From NCBI GenBank assembly GCA_041600415.1, contig JBFIKF010000007.1, positions 1-64,000 of the forward strand: a DNA stretch of 64,000 nt. The letters are read 5' to 3'. The first letter of the stretch is position 1; each line of letters opens with the position of its first letter. The notes below the pieces were generated by a model that ran no database searches, was not told the DNA's origin, and saw only the letters and a list, made by a program, of their open reading frames with translations. Below are positions 35,992 to 45,814 of the stretch, piece by piece. A program made the position numbers and the translations under genes. The stretch comes from JBFJKD01 sp041600415. Its GTDB lineage: Bacteria; Pseudomonadota; Gammaproteobacteria; Pseudomonadales; Porticoccaceae.

Positions 35992-37737
35992 ATGAGGGTT
36001 AAACCCACGCCAACGATTGCCGCGCTGCTTCGCAGCTGGCTGCCGCTGCTGTCCGATGTGGGTAATCGCTCCCGCAGCGAGGTGGTGCAGGATTTTCTGG
36101 CGGGCACTATCACCGCGATTTTGCTGGTACCCCAGGCTTTGGCGTATGGGCTGTTGGCGGGCCTGCCTCCGGAAGTGGGGTTGTACGCCAGCGTCATCCC
36201 TCCAATCATTTATGCATTTACCGGTACCAGTCGCACCCTCGCGGTGGGGCCGGTTGCGGTGGCTGCGGTCATGGTCGCTGCCGCTTTGACTCCCTATGCC
36301 GATGGAGATCCGCACAAATATTTGACCGGCGCTCTGATTCTGTCTGCCCTGTGCGGTGGAATTTTGCTGGTTCTGGGGCTGCTGCGCCTCGGGTGGCTCA
36401 CGCACTTTATTAGCCATCCGGTACTGTCGGGTTTTACCACCGGCGCGGCGATTTTTATCGTCGGTACGCAGTTAGCGCCCCTCACCGGTATTGCCGTACC
36501 GCGAGATGCGGGCTTTGTGGAGATTGTCAGCACCCTGACTGCCAGCATCGGATCGTTCAACGGGGCGACGGCTACATTTGGTGCGGTGGCGGTGCTACTG
36601 CTGCTGCTGGCCCGTCGCCCCCTGGTGATAGCACTGGGGAACTTGGGCATCAGCCCCGGGACGGCGGCGATTATGGGGCGGACGGCGCCCCTGGTACTGG
36701 TGGTGCTGGCCATCGCGGTGGCAGTGGTACTGGATGCAAAAACCCAGTGGCAGGTAGCGGTGGTGGGCACCGTCCCTCAGGGCCTGCCGGGACTATCCCT
36801 GGGATTTCTGTCCGCACCCGGCTGGCTGACGCTGTTGCCATCCGCCGCCCTGATCGCGGTGATCGGTTACGTGGAAAGTATTTCTGTTGCCAAAGTGCTG
36901 GCCTTTCGTCGTCAACAAAAGATTAATCCCGATAGCGAATTCAGAGCGCTGGGTTTTACTAATCTGGCTGCCGCGTGCGCCGGGGCCATGCCGGTGGCCG
37001 GAGGTTTCTCCCGCTCCATGGTCAACTATGATGCCGGCGCAAATACTCAGTTGGCGGCAATTGTAACGGCCTGTTGGGTGGGCCTGGCGACGTTTATGTT
37101 TACCGGCATGCTGGCGGATTTGCCCAAAGCCGTGCTGGCCGCAATTATCGTGGTTGCAGTGTGGCAATTAATTGATTTCAACGGGCTGCGACACACCTGG
37201 CGCTACGATCGGGGCGATGGTATCGCTCAGACGGTGACCTTACTGGGTGTTCTGGCGCTGGGTATAGAACAGGGTCTGTTAATCGGCGTGGGACTGGCCA
37301 TGCTGCTGTTTTTGTACCGCACCAGTCGCCCTCATATCGCGGTGGTGGGGCGCATTGCCGGTACCGAGCACTTTCGCAACGTCCTGCGCCATCAGGTGGA
37401 AACCTGGCCACATGTCCTGCTGGTGCGGGTGGATGAAAATATTTACTTTGCCAATACTCCGCGGGTGGAGTCGATGTTGCTGGATATGGTCGTCGACCAG
37501 AAACAATTAACAGATGTGGTGCTGGTATTTTCCGGCGTCGCCTACGTGGACGCCAGCGCCCTGGAAATGCTGGAGGAATTTGAAAGCGCGTTGGCGAATC
37601 GGAATATTCGTCTCCATCTCGCCGAAGTCAAAGGGCCAGTGCTTGATCGTCTAAAAGACACCGAGTTACTGGCGCGACTCAATGGCAGTCGCGTGCATTT
37701 GTCCACTCAACTGGCGGTTGCCGCGCTCACGCCATAA
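35992..37737 (+). CDS. SulP-family anion transporter with STAS domain
   Basis: A 581-residue SLC26/SulP protein. The early helices carry AILLVPQALAYGLLAGLPPEVGLYASVIP, a family hallmark, about 12 hydrophobic segments follow, and residues about 450-575 are a cytoplasmic STAS domain (ENIYFANTPRVESMLLD, VVLVFSGVAYVDASALEML). GGAG precedes the ATG. SulP members carry sulfate, bicarbonate or dicarboxylates; the substrate cannot be assigned. The 260-bp gap before it is AT-rich near 35795-35830 and likely holds the promoter. Confidence 0.93.
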   Translation: MRVKPTPTIAALLRSWLPLLSDVGNRSRSEVVQDFLAGTITAILLVPQALAYGLLAGLPPEVGLYASVIPPIIYAFTGTSRTLAVGPVAVAAVMVAAALTPYADGDPHKYLTGALILSALCGGILLVLGLLRLGWLTHFISHPVLSGFTTGAAIFIVGTQLAPLTGIAVPRDAGFVEIVSTLTASIGSFNGATATFGAVAVLLLLLARRPLVIALGNLGISPGTAAIMGRTAPLVLVVLAIAVAVVLDAKTQWQVAVVGTVPQGLPGLSLGFLSAPGWLTLLPSAALIAVIGYVESISVAKVLAFRRQQKINPDSEFRALGFTNLAAACAGAMPVAGGFSRSMVNYDAGANTQLAAIVTACWVGLATFMFTGMLADLPKAVLAAIIVVAVWQLIDFNGLRHTWRYDRGDGIAQTVTLLGVLALGIEQGLLIGVGLAMLLFLYRTSRPHIAVVGRIAGTEHFRNVLRHQVETWPHVLLVRVDENIYFANTPRVESMLLDMVVDQKQLTDVVLVFSGVAYVDASALEMLEEFESALANRNIRLHLAEVKGPVLDRLKDTELLARLNGSRVHLSTQLAVAALTP

Positions 37738-37791
37738 AAATTGTCGGGCAAAAATTTTTGCGACCCGGAGTATGCCCAGTGACGCGTGGGT

Positions 37792-39816
37792 TTAATCGAA
37801 CAGATTTCTAAGGGCGGCCAGCGACGCGCGCCCTTTTTCTTTTCGTTCTTCTACCGACAGCACTTCGCCGAAACCTTCCCGTACTATATCTTCTGCTGGT
37901 AGCTCGTCGAGAAAACGGCTGGGGGTTGTTTCGACGATTTCTCCGAAGTGGCGACGCTTTGCCGCCAGGGTTATGGTGAGTGTCGTGCGGGCGCGAGTGA
38001 TGCCAACATATGCGAGCCGCCTCTCTTCTTCGACGTCGCCACTATCGATGCTGTTGCGGTGTGGCAATAAATTTTCTTCCATACCGATAAGAAATACGTG
38101 GTGAAATTCAAGCCCCTTGGCAGCGTGCAGCGTCATCAACTGGACTTTGTCGTCTGCGGACTCTTCGCTGTGTCGATCCAGCAGGTCCCGCAGCACCAGT
38201 TTGCCGATGGCGCTCTCAATACCGTGTTGCGTATCGTCACTCTCCACAACGTCGCTGTCTCGCAACGTGTTGCCCAATTGGTCAATCAGCAGGCGCACAT
38301 TTTTCATACGGTTTTCCGCCACGGCCGCGTTGGTAGCATTTTGATGTAGCCAGGCTTCGTAACCGATATCGTCCAGCATTTCGTGTATCGTACTGACGGA
38401 ATCCGTTTGATAGCAATTTTGAATAACCTTGTTAAACCAGGTTTTAAACTGTCTCAGTCGTTGCAGATTAGCGGCCGGAATGTCATTTTCCAGTCCCAGT
38501 TCGTCAATTGCGGCGAACAGGGATATATTGCGGCGGGTGGCGTATTCTCCCAATTTCTCCAGGGTGGCGTGTCCGATCTGGCGGCGCGGGGTATTGATAA
38601 TGCGCAGGAAGGCATTATCATCAGCGGAGTTAACCAGCAGGCGCAGATAGGCCATCGCGTCCTTGATTTCGGCACGGGAAAAAAACGACGTGCCACCGCT
38701 GATGGCGTAGGGAATACCCTGACTCTGCAGCTTCATTTCAAGCAGTTTGGCCTGGTGATTACCGCGATATAACACGGCGAAGTCGCGAAAATGGCAGCTG
38801 CGGCGCAGTCGCTGTTCGATAATGTCGTTGACGACCCGCTCCATTTCTGTATCTTCGTTCTGGCAGCGCACCAGACGAATGGGTTCTCCTTCACCCAGAT
38901 CGCTCCACAGGGACTTGCTGATAACGTGCTCGTTGTTGGCAATAAGCTGATTCGCGACCCGCAGAATTCTTTCGGTGGAACGATAATTTTGTTCCAGTTT
39001 GATCACATCAATATCGGTAAAATCCCGTTGTAATTGCGCGAGGTTTTCCGGGCGCGCTCCCCGCCAGGCGTAAATCGACTGATCGTCGTCCCCCACTACC
39101 GTAAAACGTTGATGGCTGCTGGTCAGCAGCTTGACCAGTTCGTATTGCGCGAGATTAGTGTCCTGGTATTCGTCCACCAGCAAATAACGAATCCGCTGTT
39201 GCCAGTTAAGTAGTAGTTCAGGGTTGTTGCGCAGTGCCAGTACCGGAATCAGGATTAAGTCGTCGAAGTCCACGGCGTTGTATGCTTTTAGTGCACGTCG
39301 GTAATGGGCGTAGACAGCGGCGATAGTTTGCTGTTGTTGATCTTCGGCCATGGATAACGCCTGATCGGGGCCGAGAAGAGCATTTTTCCAGTGCGAGATT
39401 TGTTGTTGTACCAGATTCACGTAGTCCGCATCGAAATCCGATTCCCGCAACATCAGTTCCTGAAGCACGCTACGGGCATCGTCCGCGTCAAAAATGGAGA
39501 AGCCTGACTTAAAGCCCAGATGTTTAATTTCGCGTCGTAAAATAGTCAGGCCGAGTAAGTGAAAAGTCGATACGGTCAGGCCTTGGGCGGCGGGGCCATT
39601 GAGCAACCGGGCAACCCGCGCTTTCATTTCCCGGGCCGCCTTGTTGGTGAAGGTCACCGCGACGACATGTTTGGCGGGAATACCGCATTCCGTTACCAGA
39701 TAGGCGATTTTGCGCGCGATGACACTGGTCTTACCGCTACCGGCACCAGCCAGCACCAGCAATGGTCCGTCGCCGTGGCGAATGGCGCGTTGTTGTTCAG
39801 GGTTGGGACGGATCAC
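37792..39816 (-). CDS. rep: ATP-dependent DNA helicase Rep
   Basis: A 674-residue UvrD/Rep-type superfamily 1 helicase, the length of Rep. Motifs in order: AGAGSGKT (Walker A, near 25), FTNKAAREMK, LLVDEYQDTN (Walker B), VGDDDQSIYAWRGA, LEQNYRST, TLHAAKGLEF and YVGITRAR. The opening RPNPEQQRAIRHGDGPLLVLA is Rep-like. It translocates 3' to 5' and clears proteins ahead of replication forks. It is transcribed alone. Confidence 0.95.
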   Translation of the reverse strand: MIRPNPEQQRAIRHGDGPLLVLAGAGSGKTSVIARKIAYLVTECGIPAKHVVAVTFTNKAAREMKARVARLLNGPAAQGLTVSTFHLLGLTILRREIKHLGFKSGFSIFDADDARSVLQELMLRESDFDADYVNLVQQQISHWKNALLGPDQALSMAEDQQQQTIAAVYAHYRRALKAYNAVDFDDLILIPVLALRNNPELLLNWQQRIRYLLVDEYQDTNLAQYELVKLLTSSHQRFTVVGDDDQSIYAWRGARPENLAQLQRDFTDIDVIKLEQNYRSTERILRVANQLIANNEHVISKSLWSDLGEGEPIRLVRCQNEDTEMERVVNDIIEQRLRRSCHFRDFAVLYRGNHQAKLLEMKLQSQGIPYAISGGTSFFSRAEIKDAMAYLRLLVNSADDNAFLRIINTPRRQIGHATLEKLGEYATRRNISLFAAIDELGLENDIPAANLQRLRQFKTWFNKVIQNCYQTDSVSTIHEMLDDIGYEAWLHQNATNAAVAENRMKNVRLLIDQLGNTLRDSDVVESDDTQHGIESAIGKLVLRDLLDRHSEESADDKVQLMTLHAAKGLEFHHVFLIGMEENLLPHRNSIDSGDVEEERRLAYVGITRARTTLTITLAAKRRHFGEIVETTPSRFLDELPAEDIVREGFGEVLSVEERKEKGRASLAALRNLFD

Positions 39817-40050
39817 GGCAGGCTGTCATTTTTTCGAGGCGCGATTGTAGCAGGGTTGGAACGCAGGGCGAGGTATTTTCAGCGCACGGGCAGTCGCCGA
39901 CAGAGTCAGCGCGTGCGCTGGCATCAATTACATCCCATGGTATGCTTGGACTTTGGGCGCCCATCGACGCTTGGCGACGGCGCATGATGTTGAACACGGC
40001 TAACACAGCAGGCAGTAGGTAGCTGAGGCGTGGCAATACAGGGCTTTTTT

Positions 40051-40473
40051 ATGAATCAATCGACAACACCGGTGGCACGCGGTACGGCAGCTGACGACCT
40101 GTCCCGCAATGGTTATGATCGGGTTGCCCCCAATCTCAATATTATTTTTACGAAAGTGTCGCCGGATGTCTGTGTGGCGACGCTGAATGTGACCGAAGAA
40201 ATGCTCAACGGCCACGATGTGTGCCACGGGGGCTACATTTTTATGCTGGCGGATACGGTATTTGGCCGCGCCTGCAACAGTGGCAGTCGGGCCGCAATGG
40301 GCGTGCATTGCCATATCGATTATCTGCGCCCGGTCATGCCCGGCGAGGTCCTGACTGCCACCGCCACGCTGCGTCACGAGGGTAAAAGTTTTAGTCTCTA
40401 TCAAGTGACAGTCAGCAATAAGGCGGGCGCTGAAGTGGCGCACTTTCAGGGTCGCTCACAGGTGGTGGGGTGA
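40051..40473 (+). CDS. paaI: PaaI-type hotdog thioesterase
   Basis: A 140-residue hotdog-fold thioesterase. NGHDVCHGGYIFMLADTVFGRACNS is close to the active-site helix of phenylacetate-pathway PaaI, with the catalytic Asp in it, and ends with HFQGRSQVVG. In that pathway PaaI hydrolyses hydroxyphenylacetyl-CoA. No other paa genes are in the window, so a general acyl-CoA proofreading role is possible. The ATG at 40051, with CAGGG 8 bases upstream, is chosen over a GTG at 40030. Confidence 0.87.
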   Translation: MNQSTTPVARGTAADDLSRNGYDRVAPNLNIIFTKVSPDVCVATLNVTEEMLNGHDVCHGGYIFMLADTVFGRACNSGSRAAMGVHCHIDYLRPVMPGEVLTATATLRHEGKSFSLYQVTVSNKAGAEVAHFQGRSQVVG

Positions 40474-40671
40474 GCGCGTAGGCCGTTAAGAAATCAGCGC
40501 TGGGGTGCGCGCCCTGCATCCGTATTGGCGCCAGCGGAGTGTATCGCGGTACGGAAGTTGTAGCGGGGGTGGCGACGTTGCACAGGCGGTCCATCGCGAT
40601 GCCATGAAAAACCCGCACAGTATTGAGTTCTTTATAACATTCGCTCAACGCGTCGCAGGGGTGTCCAAACA

Positions 40672-41085
40672 ATGAAAACAGCGCCAGATGGTTCGTCCCA
40701 AAATCAGACTGTCGCAGCGCTGCTTGTGCAACTCCAGCAGCACCCGGACACGGTTGAATTTGCGCAGGTGATGGATGTGGTGGCCGAACACTATGTGTAT
40801 CGTCCCACCCGGTTCTGTAATGGGTTGGGGGAATTAATGGTTGTCAACGAGGCGGGAGCCAATGAGGGTTCATGTCGACTGTTTGCGTTTGCACAAAAGC
40901 TGGGTTTAAGTGAAATGCAAACCCTGGCGTGTTTTGGGCGCTACTATCGAGAGGATGTGCTGGGCAAACCCCATGGCAGTGACCATGCCAATATTCGCGC
41001 ATTTATGCGCAGTGGCTGGGCAGGTATCCAGTTTGACGGGTCACCTCTGGCCGAACGCAGTCACCCCAGAAGTTGCAGCGAATGA
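40672..41085 (+). CDS. HopJ-family protein
   Basis: A 137-residue protein of the HopJ family. Conserved blocks are TVEFAQVMDVVAEHYVYRPT near residue 28, NEGSCRLFAFAQKLGLSEMQ near 64, LACFGRYYREDVL and NIRAFMRSGWAGIQFDG. The family is named after a Pseudomonas syringae protein once proposed as a type III effector, but it is common in free-living marine bacteria without type III secretion, and none is seen here. Its role is unknown. Confidence 0.88.
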   Translation: MKTAPDGSSQNQTVAALLVQLQQHPDTVEFAQVMDVVAEHYVYRPTRFCNGLGELMVVNEAGANEGSCRLFAFAQKLGLSEMQTLACFGRYYREDVLGKPHGSDHANIRAFMRSGWAGIQFDGSPLAERSHPRSCSE

Positions 41086-41167
41086 CCGCCCACGCTATGC
41101 CACTACTGTAATACGTGGCGCGCCCTGTCGGGGTGAATTGGGGCAGCGGCAGGGGCTGGTGGCGTTG

Positions 41168-43189
41168 TCAGGCGTCGCTGCTGGCTTCGAAACTCAGCAT
41201 GGCGACCCCTCCGTCCACAAGATCTCCCGGTTTAAAGTAAAACTCTGTCACCTTGCCGGTTTTTGGGGCGCGAATAGTGTGCTCCATTTTCATGGCCTCC
41301 ATAATTAGCAGTGGGTCGCCCTTTGCCACGGTCGCGCCGACCGCCGCTACCAACGACACTACGGTTCCGGTCATCGGTGCAGTCAGGCCGCCAGCGGCTT
41401 CAACATCACTGCTGTCGCCACAATCCACGGGCACTAATGAGAAGGGCAATGCGCCCTGGGCTGTAAACAGGCTATGACCCTGGCCATGGGCGACCACAGT
41501 TGCCCGCACCCGGTGGCCGTCCACGTTGGCCACCAGGGTGTGGCCGTCGAGGGCGCCGCTGACAGTCAGGCCATGCGCGTCCGTATCACTGACAATGGTA
41601 TAGCGATTGCTGCCGCTTGGATTATGCTCGCTGGCCTGCACCTGATGCGGCATTTCGGCGACCAGGAAATCAAATTTCTGCGTGCGCGGTTCGTTACAAC
41701 GCCAGCCGTTGGCGTTGTGCCACGGCGATGTGGGGTCAGTGCTTTTTTGTGCGAGCGTGGCGGCAACCTGCTGTCGGTGCAAGATTACAAATAACGTTGC
41801 GAGGGCGACCCCCTGCTGCAAATCCTGACTCGCCGGGCGAAAAATTTCCTCCCGGTGTTTCTCGATAAAACCCGTGTCCAGGTCGGCCGCTTTGAAAGCC
41901 GGATTCGTCGCAAGGTTGTACAGAAAATCCACGTTCGTGGTCACACCGCTGATGCGGTACTCAGTGAGTGCGCGCGTCAACCGCGCCAACGCGCGGTCGC
42001 GATTTTCGTCCCACACCACCAGTTTGGCGATCATGGGGTCATAGTAGGGGCTGACCTCGTCGCCCTGCAGCACCCCGGTGTCCACCCGCACGTGAGCATC
42101 TTCACTGGGGGGCTCGAGAAAATCGAGTTTTCCGGTGGATGGCAAAAAGTCGTTGTTGGGATCTTCGGCGTAGATACGCGCTTCGAAAGCGTGACCGTTG
42201 ATGGTCAGTTGCTCCTGGCGCAGGGGTAATGGCTGGCCGGCGGCGACGCGTAACTGCCATTCCACCAGATCTTGTCCGGTAATCATTTCCGTGACCGGGT
42301 GTTCCACCTGCAGGCGGGTATTCATTTCCATAAAATAAAACGAGTCGTCTTTATCGAGTAGGAATTCCACCGTCCCCGCGCCCTCGTAGGCAATAGTTCG
42401 CGCGGCCAGCAGCGCCGCGTCACCCATGGCAGTGCGCACGGTTTCGTTCAGGCCGGGTGCCGGGGCTTCTTCAATAACTTTCTGGTGGCGCCGTTGCACC
42501 GAGCAATCCCGTTCAAACAGGTACACACCGTTGCCGAAGCTGTCGCAGAACACCTGAATTTCCACATGGCGCGGTTGCGTCAGATATTTTTCCACCAGCA
42601 TTTTGTCGTCGCCAAAGCTGCTCATGGCCTCCCGCTTGGCGGCAGCAAGCTCCGCATCAAATTCGGCGGCGCTCCACACCTGACGCATACCCTTGCCGCC
42701 GCCGCCAGCAGCGGCTTTGAGCAATACCGGGTAGCCCATCTGGTCGCTGATTTTCTTCAGAATGTCCGGATCCTGGTCATCGCCGTGATACCCGGGCACC
42801 AGCGGCACCCCAGCCGCTTCCATGATGGTTTTGGCAGCGGATTTTGATCCCATGGCTTCAATGGCAGCGACCGGTGGACCGATAAAAACAATATTGTTGC
42901 TTTTACAAAGTGCGCAAAACTGCGCGTTTTCGGAGAGAAAGCCATAGCCGGGATGAATGGCCTGGGCGCCGGTTTTGATGGCGGCGGCAATAATTTTTTC
43001 GGCCACCAGATAAGATTCGCGGGACGGCGCTGGACCAATATGCACTGCTTCGTCGGCCATGGCGACATGCAGGGAATTCTTGTCCGCATCGGAATACACC
43101 GCAACTGTGCGGATGCCGAGCCTTTTAGCGGTACGAATCACTCGGCACGCTATTTCACCACGATTGGCAATCAGAATTTTTTCAAACAT
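41168..43189 (-). CDS. liuD: Methylcrotonyl-CoA carboxylase biotin subunit
   Basis: A 673-residue alpha subunit with biotin carboxylase (ATP-grasp, KAAAGGGGKGM near 160, FERDCSVQRRHQK near 225) and a C-terminal biotinyl domain whose Lys lies in EAMKMEH. It carboxylates biotin and, with LiuB, converts 3-methylcrotonyl-CoA to 3-methylglutaconyl-CoA in leucine and isovalerate breakdown. The ATG at 43189 is preferred over an upstream in-frame start seven codons earlier. It is the last gene of the liu operon. Specificity is inferred from liuA, liuB and liuR. Confidence 0.93.
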   Translation of the reverse strand: MFEKILIANRGEIACRVIRTAKRLGIRTVAVYSDADKNSLHVAMADEAVHIGPAPSRESYLVAEKIIAAAIKTGAQAIHPGYGFLSENAQFCALCKSNNIVFIGPPVAAIEAMGSKSAAKTIMEAAGVPLVPGYHGDDQDPDILKKISDQMGYPVLLKAAAGGGGKGMRQVWSAAEFDAELAAAKREAMSSFGDDKMLVEKYLTQPRHVEIQVFCDSFGNGVYLFERDCSVQRRHQKVIEEAPAPGLNETVRTAMGDAALLAARTIAYEGAGTVEFLLDKDDSFYFMEMNTRLQVEHPVTEMITGQDLVEWQLRVAAGQPLPLRQEQLTINGHAFEARIYAEDPNNDFLPSTGKLDFLEPPSEDAHVRVDTGVLQGDEVSPYYDPMIAKLVVWDENRDRALARLTRALTEYRISGVTTNVDFLYNLATNPAFKAADLDTGFIEKHREEIFRPASQDLQQGVALATLFVILHRQQVAATLAQKSTDPTSPWHNANGWRCNEPRTQKFDFLVAEMPHQVQASEHNPSGSNRYTIVSDTDAHGLTVSGALDGHTLVANVDGHRVRATVVAHGQGHSLFTAQGALPFSLVPVDCGDSSDVEAAGGLTAPMTGTVVSLVAAVGATVAKGDPLLIMEAMKMEHTIRAPKTGKVTEFYFKPGDLVDGGVAMLSFEASSDA

Positions 43190-43281
43190 CTCGGTACCTG
43201 TTGGTCGCACCCAGTTAGTGACGCTATGCCGTTGTTAGTCTGGAGTTTCGTATATTTTAGAAACTCCACCCGCAAGAGATA

Positions 43282-44889
43282 TTACATACGAAATACGCCG
43301 AATCTGGTTTCCTCAATTTCTTTATTCAGGGACGCCGATATGGACAGGCCCAGCACCATACGGGTCTCCGCCGGGTCGATAACGCCGTCGTCCCAGATGC
43401 GCGCGGACGCATAATACGGATGTCCCTGTTTTTCGTACAGCTCAATTATGGGCTGCTTGAATTCGGCTTCTTCCTCCGCGCTCCAGCTTTCGCCTTTGGC
43501 TTCCATGGCGTCCCGCTTTACCTGGGCGAGTACCGACGCAGCCTGTACGCCTCCCATAACTGAGATACGTGCATTGGGCCACATATACAGAAAGCGCGGA
43601 TCGTAGGAGCGACCGCACATACCGTAGTTGCCTGCGCCAAAAGAGCCGCCAATAATAACGGTAAATTTTGGCACCCGCGCACAGGCCACGGCGTTGACCA
43701 TTTTGGCGCCATTTTTGGCGATACCCCCCGCCTCATACTGTTTGCCGATCATAAAACCGGTAATGTTTTGCAGGAATACCAGGGGTATTTTGCGCTGTGC
43801 GCACAGCTCAATGAAGTGCGCGCCTTTCTGGGCAGATTCGCTGAACAAAATACCGTTATTGCCGAGAATGCCCACCGGGTAACCGTGAATGCGGGCAAAG
43901 CCGCAGACCAGTGTCGCGCCAAACAGAGCTTTGAATTCGTCGAATTCGGAACCGTCCACGATGCGCGCGATAATCTCCCGCACATCGTAGGGCTGGCGGG
44001 CATCCTGTGGGACCACGCCATAGATCTCGGCGGGCTCGTACAGGGGCGGTACCGGCTCGGCAATATCCAGTTGTACCGGCTTGACCCGGTTAAGGCGGCT
44101 GACGGCGTTGCGCGCCAGTTGCAGGGCGTGGTGGTCATTGAGGGCATAGTGATCCGCCACGCCGGAAGTGCGGCAGTGCACGTCCGCGCCACCCAGTTCT
44201 TCGGCGGTGACGATTTCGCCGGTCGCGGCCTTGACCAGCGGCGGGCCACCCAGAAAGATGGTGCCCTGTTCTTTAACAATAATGGCTTCATCCGCCATGG
44301 CGGGCACATAGGCGCCGCCCGCTGTACAGGAGCCCATGACCACCGCGATTTGCGGAATGCCCATGGAAGACATGATGGCCTGGTTATGAAAGTTGCGACC
44401 AAAATTCAGGCGATCGGGAAACACTTCTGCCTGGGCAGGCAGGTACGCGCCGCCGGAGTCCACCAGATAAATACACGGCAGGTGGTTTTCCTGAGCGATG
44501 TCCTGACCGCGAATTTGTTTTTTAACGGTGCACGGGTAATAGGTGCCACCTTTGACGGTGGCGTCGTTGGCGAAGATCATGCACTCCTGTCCGGACACCC
44601 GGCCGATGCCGGTGATAATTCCCGCGCCGGGCACGTAGTCGTCGTACATTTCCCAGGCCGCGAGCTGTGAAAACTCGAGAAACGGGGTGCCGGGATCCAG
44701 CAGCCCATTGACCCTGTCCCGCGGTAATAATTTGCCGCGGGAAACGTGGCGGGCACAGGATTTCTCGCCTCCCCCCAGTTTGATCTGGGCGACCTTGGCA
44801 TTGAGGTCGTCGACTTGCGCTTGCATATGCGCGGCGTTGGCGTCGAACTCCGCGGAGCGGGTATTAATTTTGGATTGCAGTATCGCCAT
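43282..44889 (-). CDS. liuB: Methylcrotonyl-CoA carboxylase carboxyltransferase
   Basis: A 535-residue beta subunit, full length for the family. The acyl-CoA and carboxybiotin sites are in VMGSCTAGGAYVPAMADE near 215 and GGSFGAGNYGMCGRSYDPRF near 440; FLQNITGFMIGKQYE is diagnostic of this carboxyltransferase group. It works with the biotin subunit encoded 92 bp downstream. The fragment at 27.8 kb resembles only its N terminus. Confidence 0.94.
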   Translation of the reverse strand: MAILQSKINTRSAEFDANAAHMQAQVDDLNAKVAQIKLGGGEKSCARHVSRGKLLPRDRVNGLLDPGTPFLEFSQLAAWEMYDDYVPGAGIITGIGRVSGQECMIFANDATVKGGTYYPCTVKKQIRGQDIAQENHLPCIYLVDSGGAYLPAQAEVFPDRLNFGRNFHNQAIMSSMGIPQIAVVMGSCTAGGAYVPAMADEAIIVKEQGTIFLGGPPLVKAATGEIVTAEELGGADVHCRTSGVADHYALNDHHALQLARNAVSRLNRVKPVQLDIAEPVPPLYEPAEIYGVVPQDARQPYDVREIIARIVDGSEFDEFKALFGATLVCGFARIHGYPVGILGNNGILFSESAQKGAHFIELCAQRKIPLVFLQNITGFMIGKQYEAGGIAKNGAKMVNAVACARVPKFTVIIGGSFGAGNYGMCGRSYDPRFLYMWPNARISVMGGVQAASVLAQVKRDAMEAKGESWSAEEEAEFKQPIIELYEKQGHPYYASARIWDDGVIDPAETRMVLGLSISASLNKEIEETRFGVFRM

Positions 44890-44904
44890 GGTTTCCTGCT
44901 CGCT

Positions 44905-45795
44905 TCAGACTTTGGGTTCGAGGATTTTGGGAAAGGTTGCGCGGTGAAAACCGTTATACGCCGCGTTGTTGCGCTGCGCCCGTGGAATCTTTCTTCCCAG
45001 GGGGGAATCGGTGCACAGGGAGCTGCCACCGTCCACGCGCAGAGTGACGCCGTTGATGTAGCTGGCGCCTTCGCTCAGTAAAAAACATACCGCCGAGCTG
45101 ATCTCGGATTCCGTGCCAAGGCGGTTTAACGGCACCGTTTCGTGAAAATGGGGAATGCACTCGAGCATCTCGGGGTCTTCATAGGTGTCCAGTCCGGAGG
45201 ACGCCAGGTACCCGGGTGCCACGGCATTGAGACGTACCCCCGCATAAGCCCACTCCACGGCGGCGGTCTGGGTGAGATTTTCCATACCGGCTCGCGCGGC
45301 ACCCGAGTGCGCCATGCGCGGCATGCCGCCAAAGTTATCGGCGGTGATATTGACGATGGCCCCACCGTGTTTTTTCATGGATTTGAGAAACACCGCCTTG
45401 GAAACGATAAAGCCGCCCAGCAGATTGGTACGCACCACGGCGAGAAAACCGTTGGGGCTGATATTTTCCAGGTCGGCGGGAAACTGCCCGCCGGCATTGT
45501 TTACCAGGCCGTGAATTGGGCCGCGGGCGGCGATAAATTTATCGATAAGCGCATCCATGGCATCGGCGTCGCGAATATCCCCGCAGCCGTAGTCGCAGAT
45601 GGCACCGGGATTGTCACTTTCAATTTCGTTCTTTACGTTAACCAGCTTTGCCTCGGTGCGTCCAATCATCAAAACCGTCGCCCCAAGGGCCGCCAACTCA
45701 TGGGCAATACAACGCCCGAAACCGCTGCCTGCGCCGGTGACAAGTACTGTTTTAGCGGCGAACAGGTCGGGCCTGAGCACGGACTGATAGGTCAT
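44905..45795 (-). CDS. SDR oxidoreductase in the liu operon
   Basis: A 296-residue classical short-chain dehydrogenase: TVLVTGAGSGFGRCIA near residue 16 binds NAD(P), LVNNAGGQFPADL lies near 93 and GASYINGVTLRVDGG near the end. The catalytic Tyr position is unusual: after IVNITADNFGGMPRMAHSGA the expected YxxxK reads HSGAARAG, as in 2,4-dienoyl-CoA reductase-like members. It sits between liuA and liuB where an enoyl-CoA hydratase gene is often found. AGGA precedes the ATG at 45795. A role in branched-chain acyl-CoA reduction is inference. Confidence 0.87.
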   Translation of the reverse strand: MTYQSVLRPDLFAAKTVLVTGAGSGFGRCIAHELAALGATVLMIGRTEAKLVNVKNEIESDNPGAICDYGCGDIRDADAMDALIDKFIAARGPIHGLVNNAGGQFPADLENISPNGFLAVVRTNLLGGFIVSKAVFLKSMKKHGGAIVNITADNFGGMPRMAHSGAARAGMENLTQTAAVEWAYAGVRLNAVAPGYLASSGLDTYEDPEMLECIPHFHETVPLNRLGTESEISSAVCFLLSEGASYINGVTLRVDGGSSLCTDSPLGRKIPRAQRNNAAYNGFHRATFPKILEPKV

Positions 45796-45814
45796 GTTGG
45801 TAATTTCCTGTCGT

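Noticed and set aside
40672..41085. HopJ as evidence of a pathogen with type III secretion
   Set aside because: The family is common in free-living bacteria and no secretion genes are in the window.
43768..44670. 300-codon plus-strand frame
   Set aside because: Antisense shadow of liuB.
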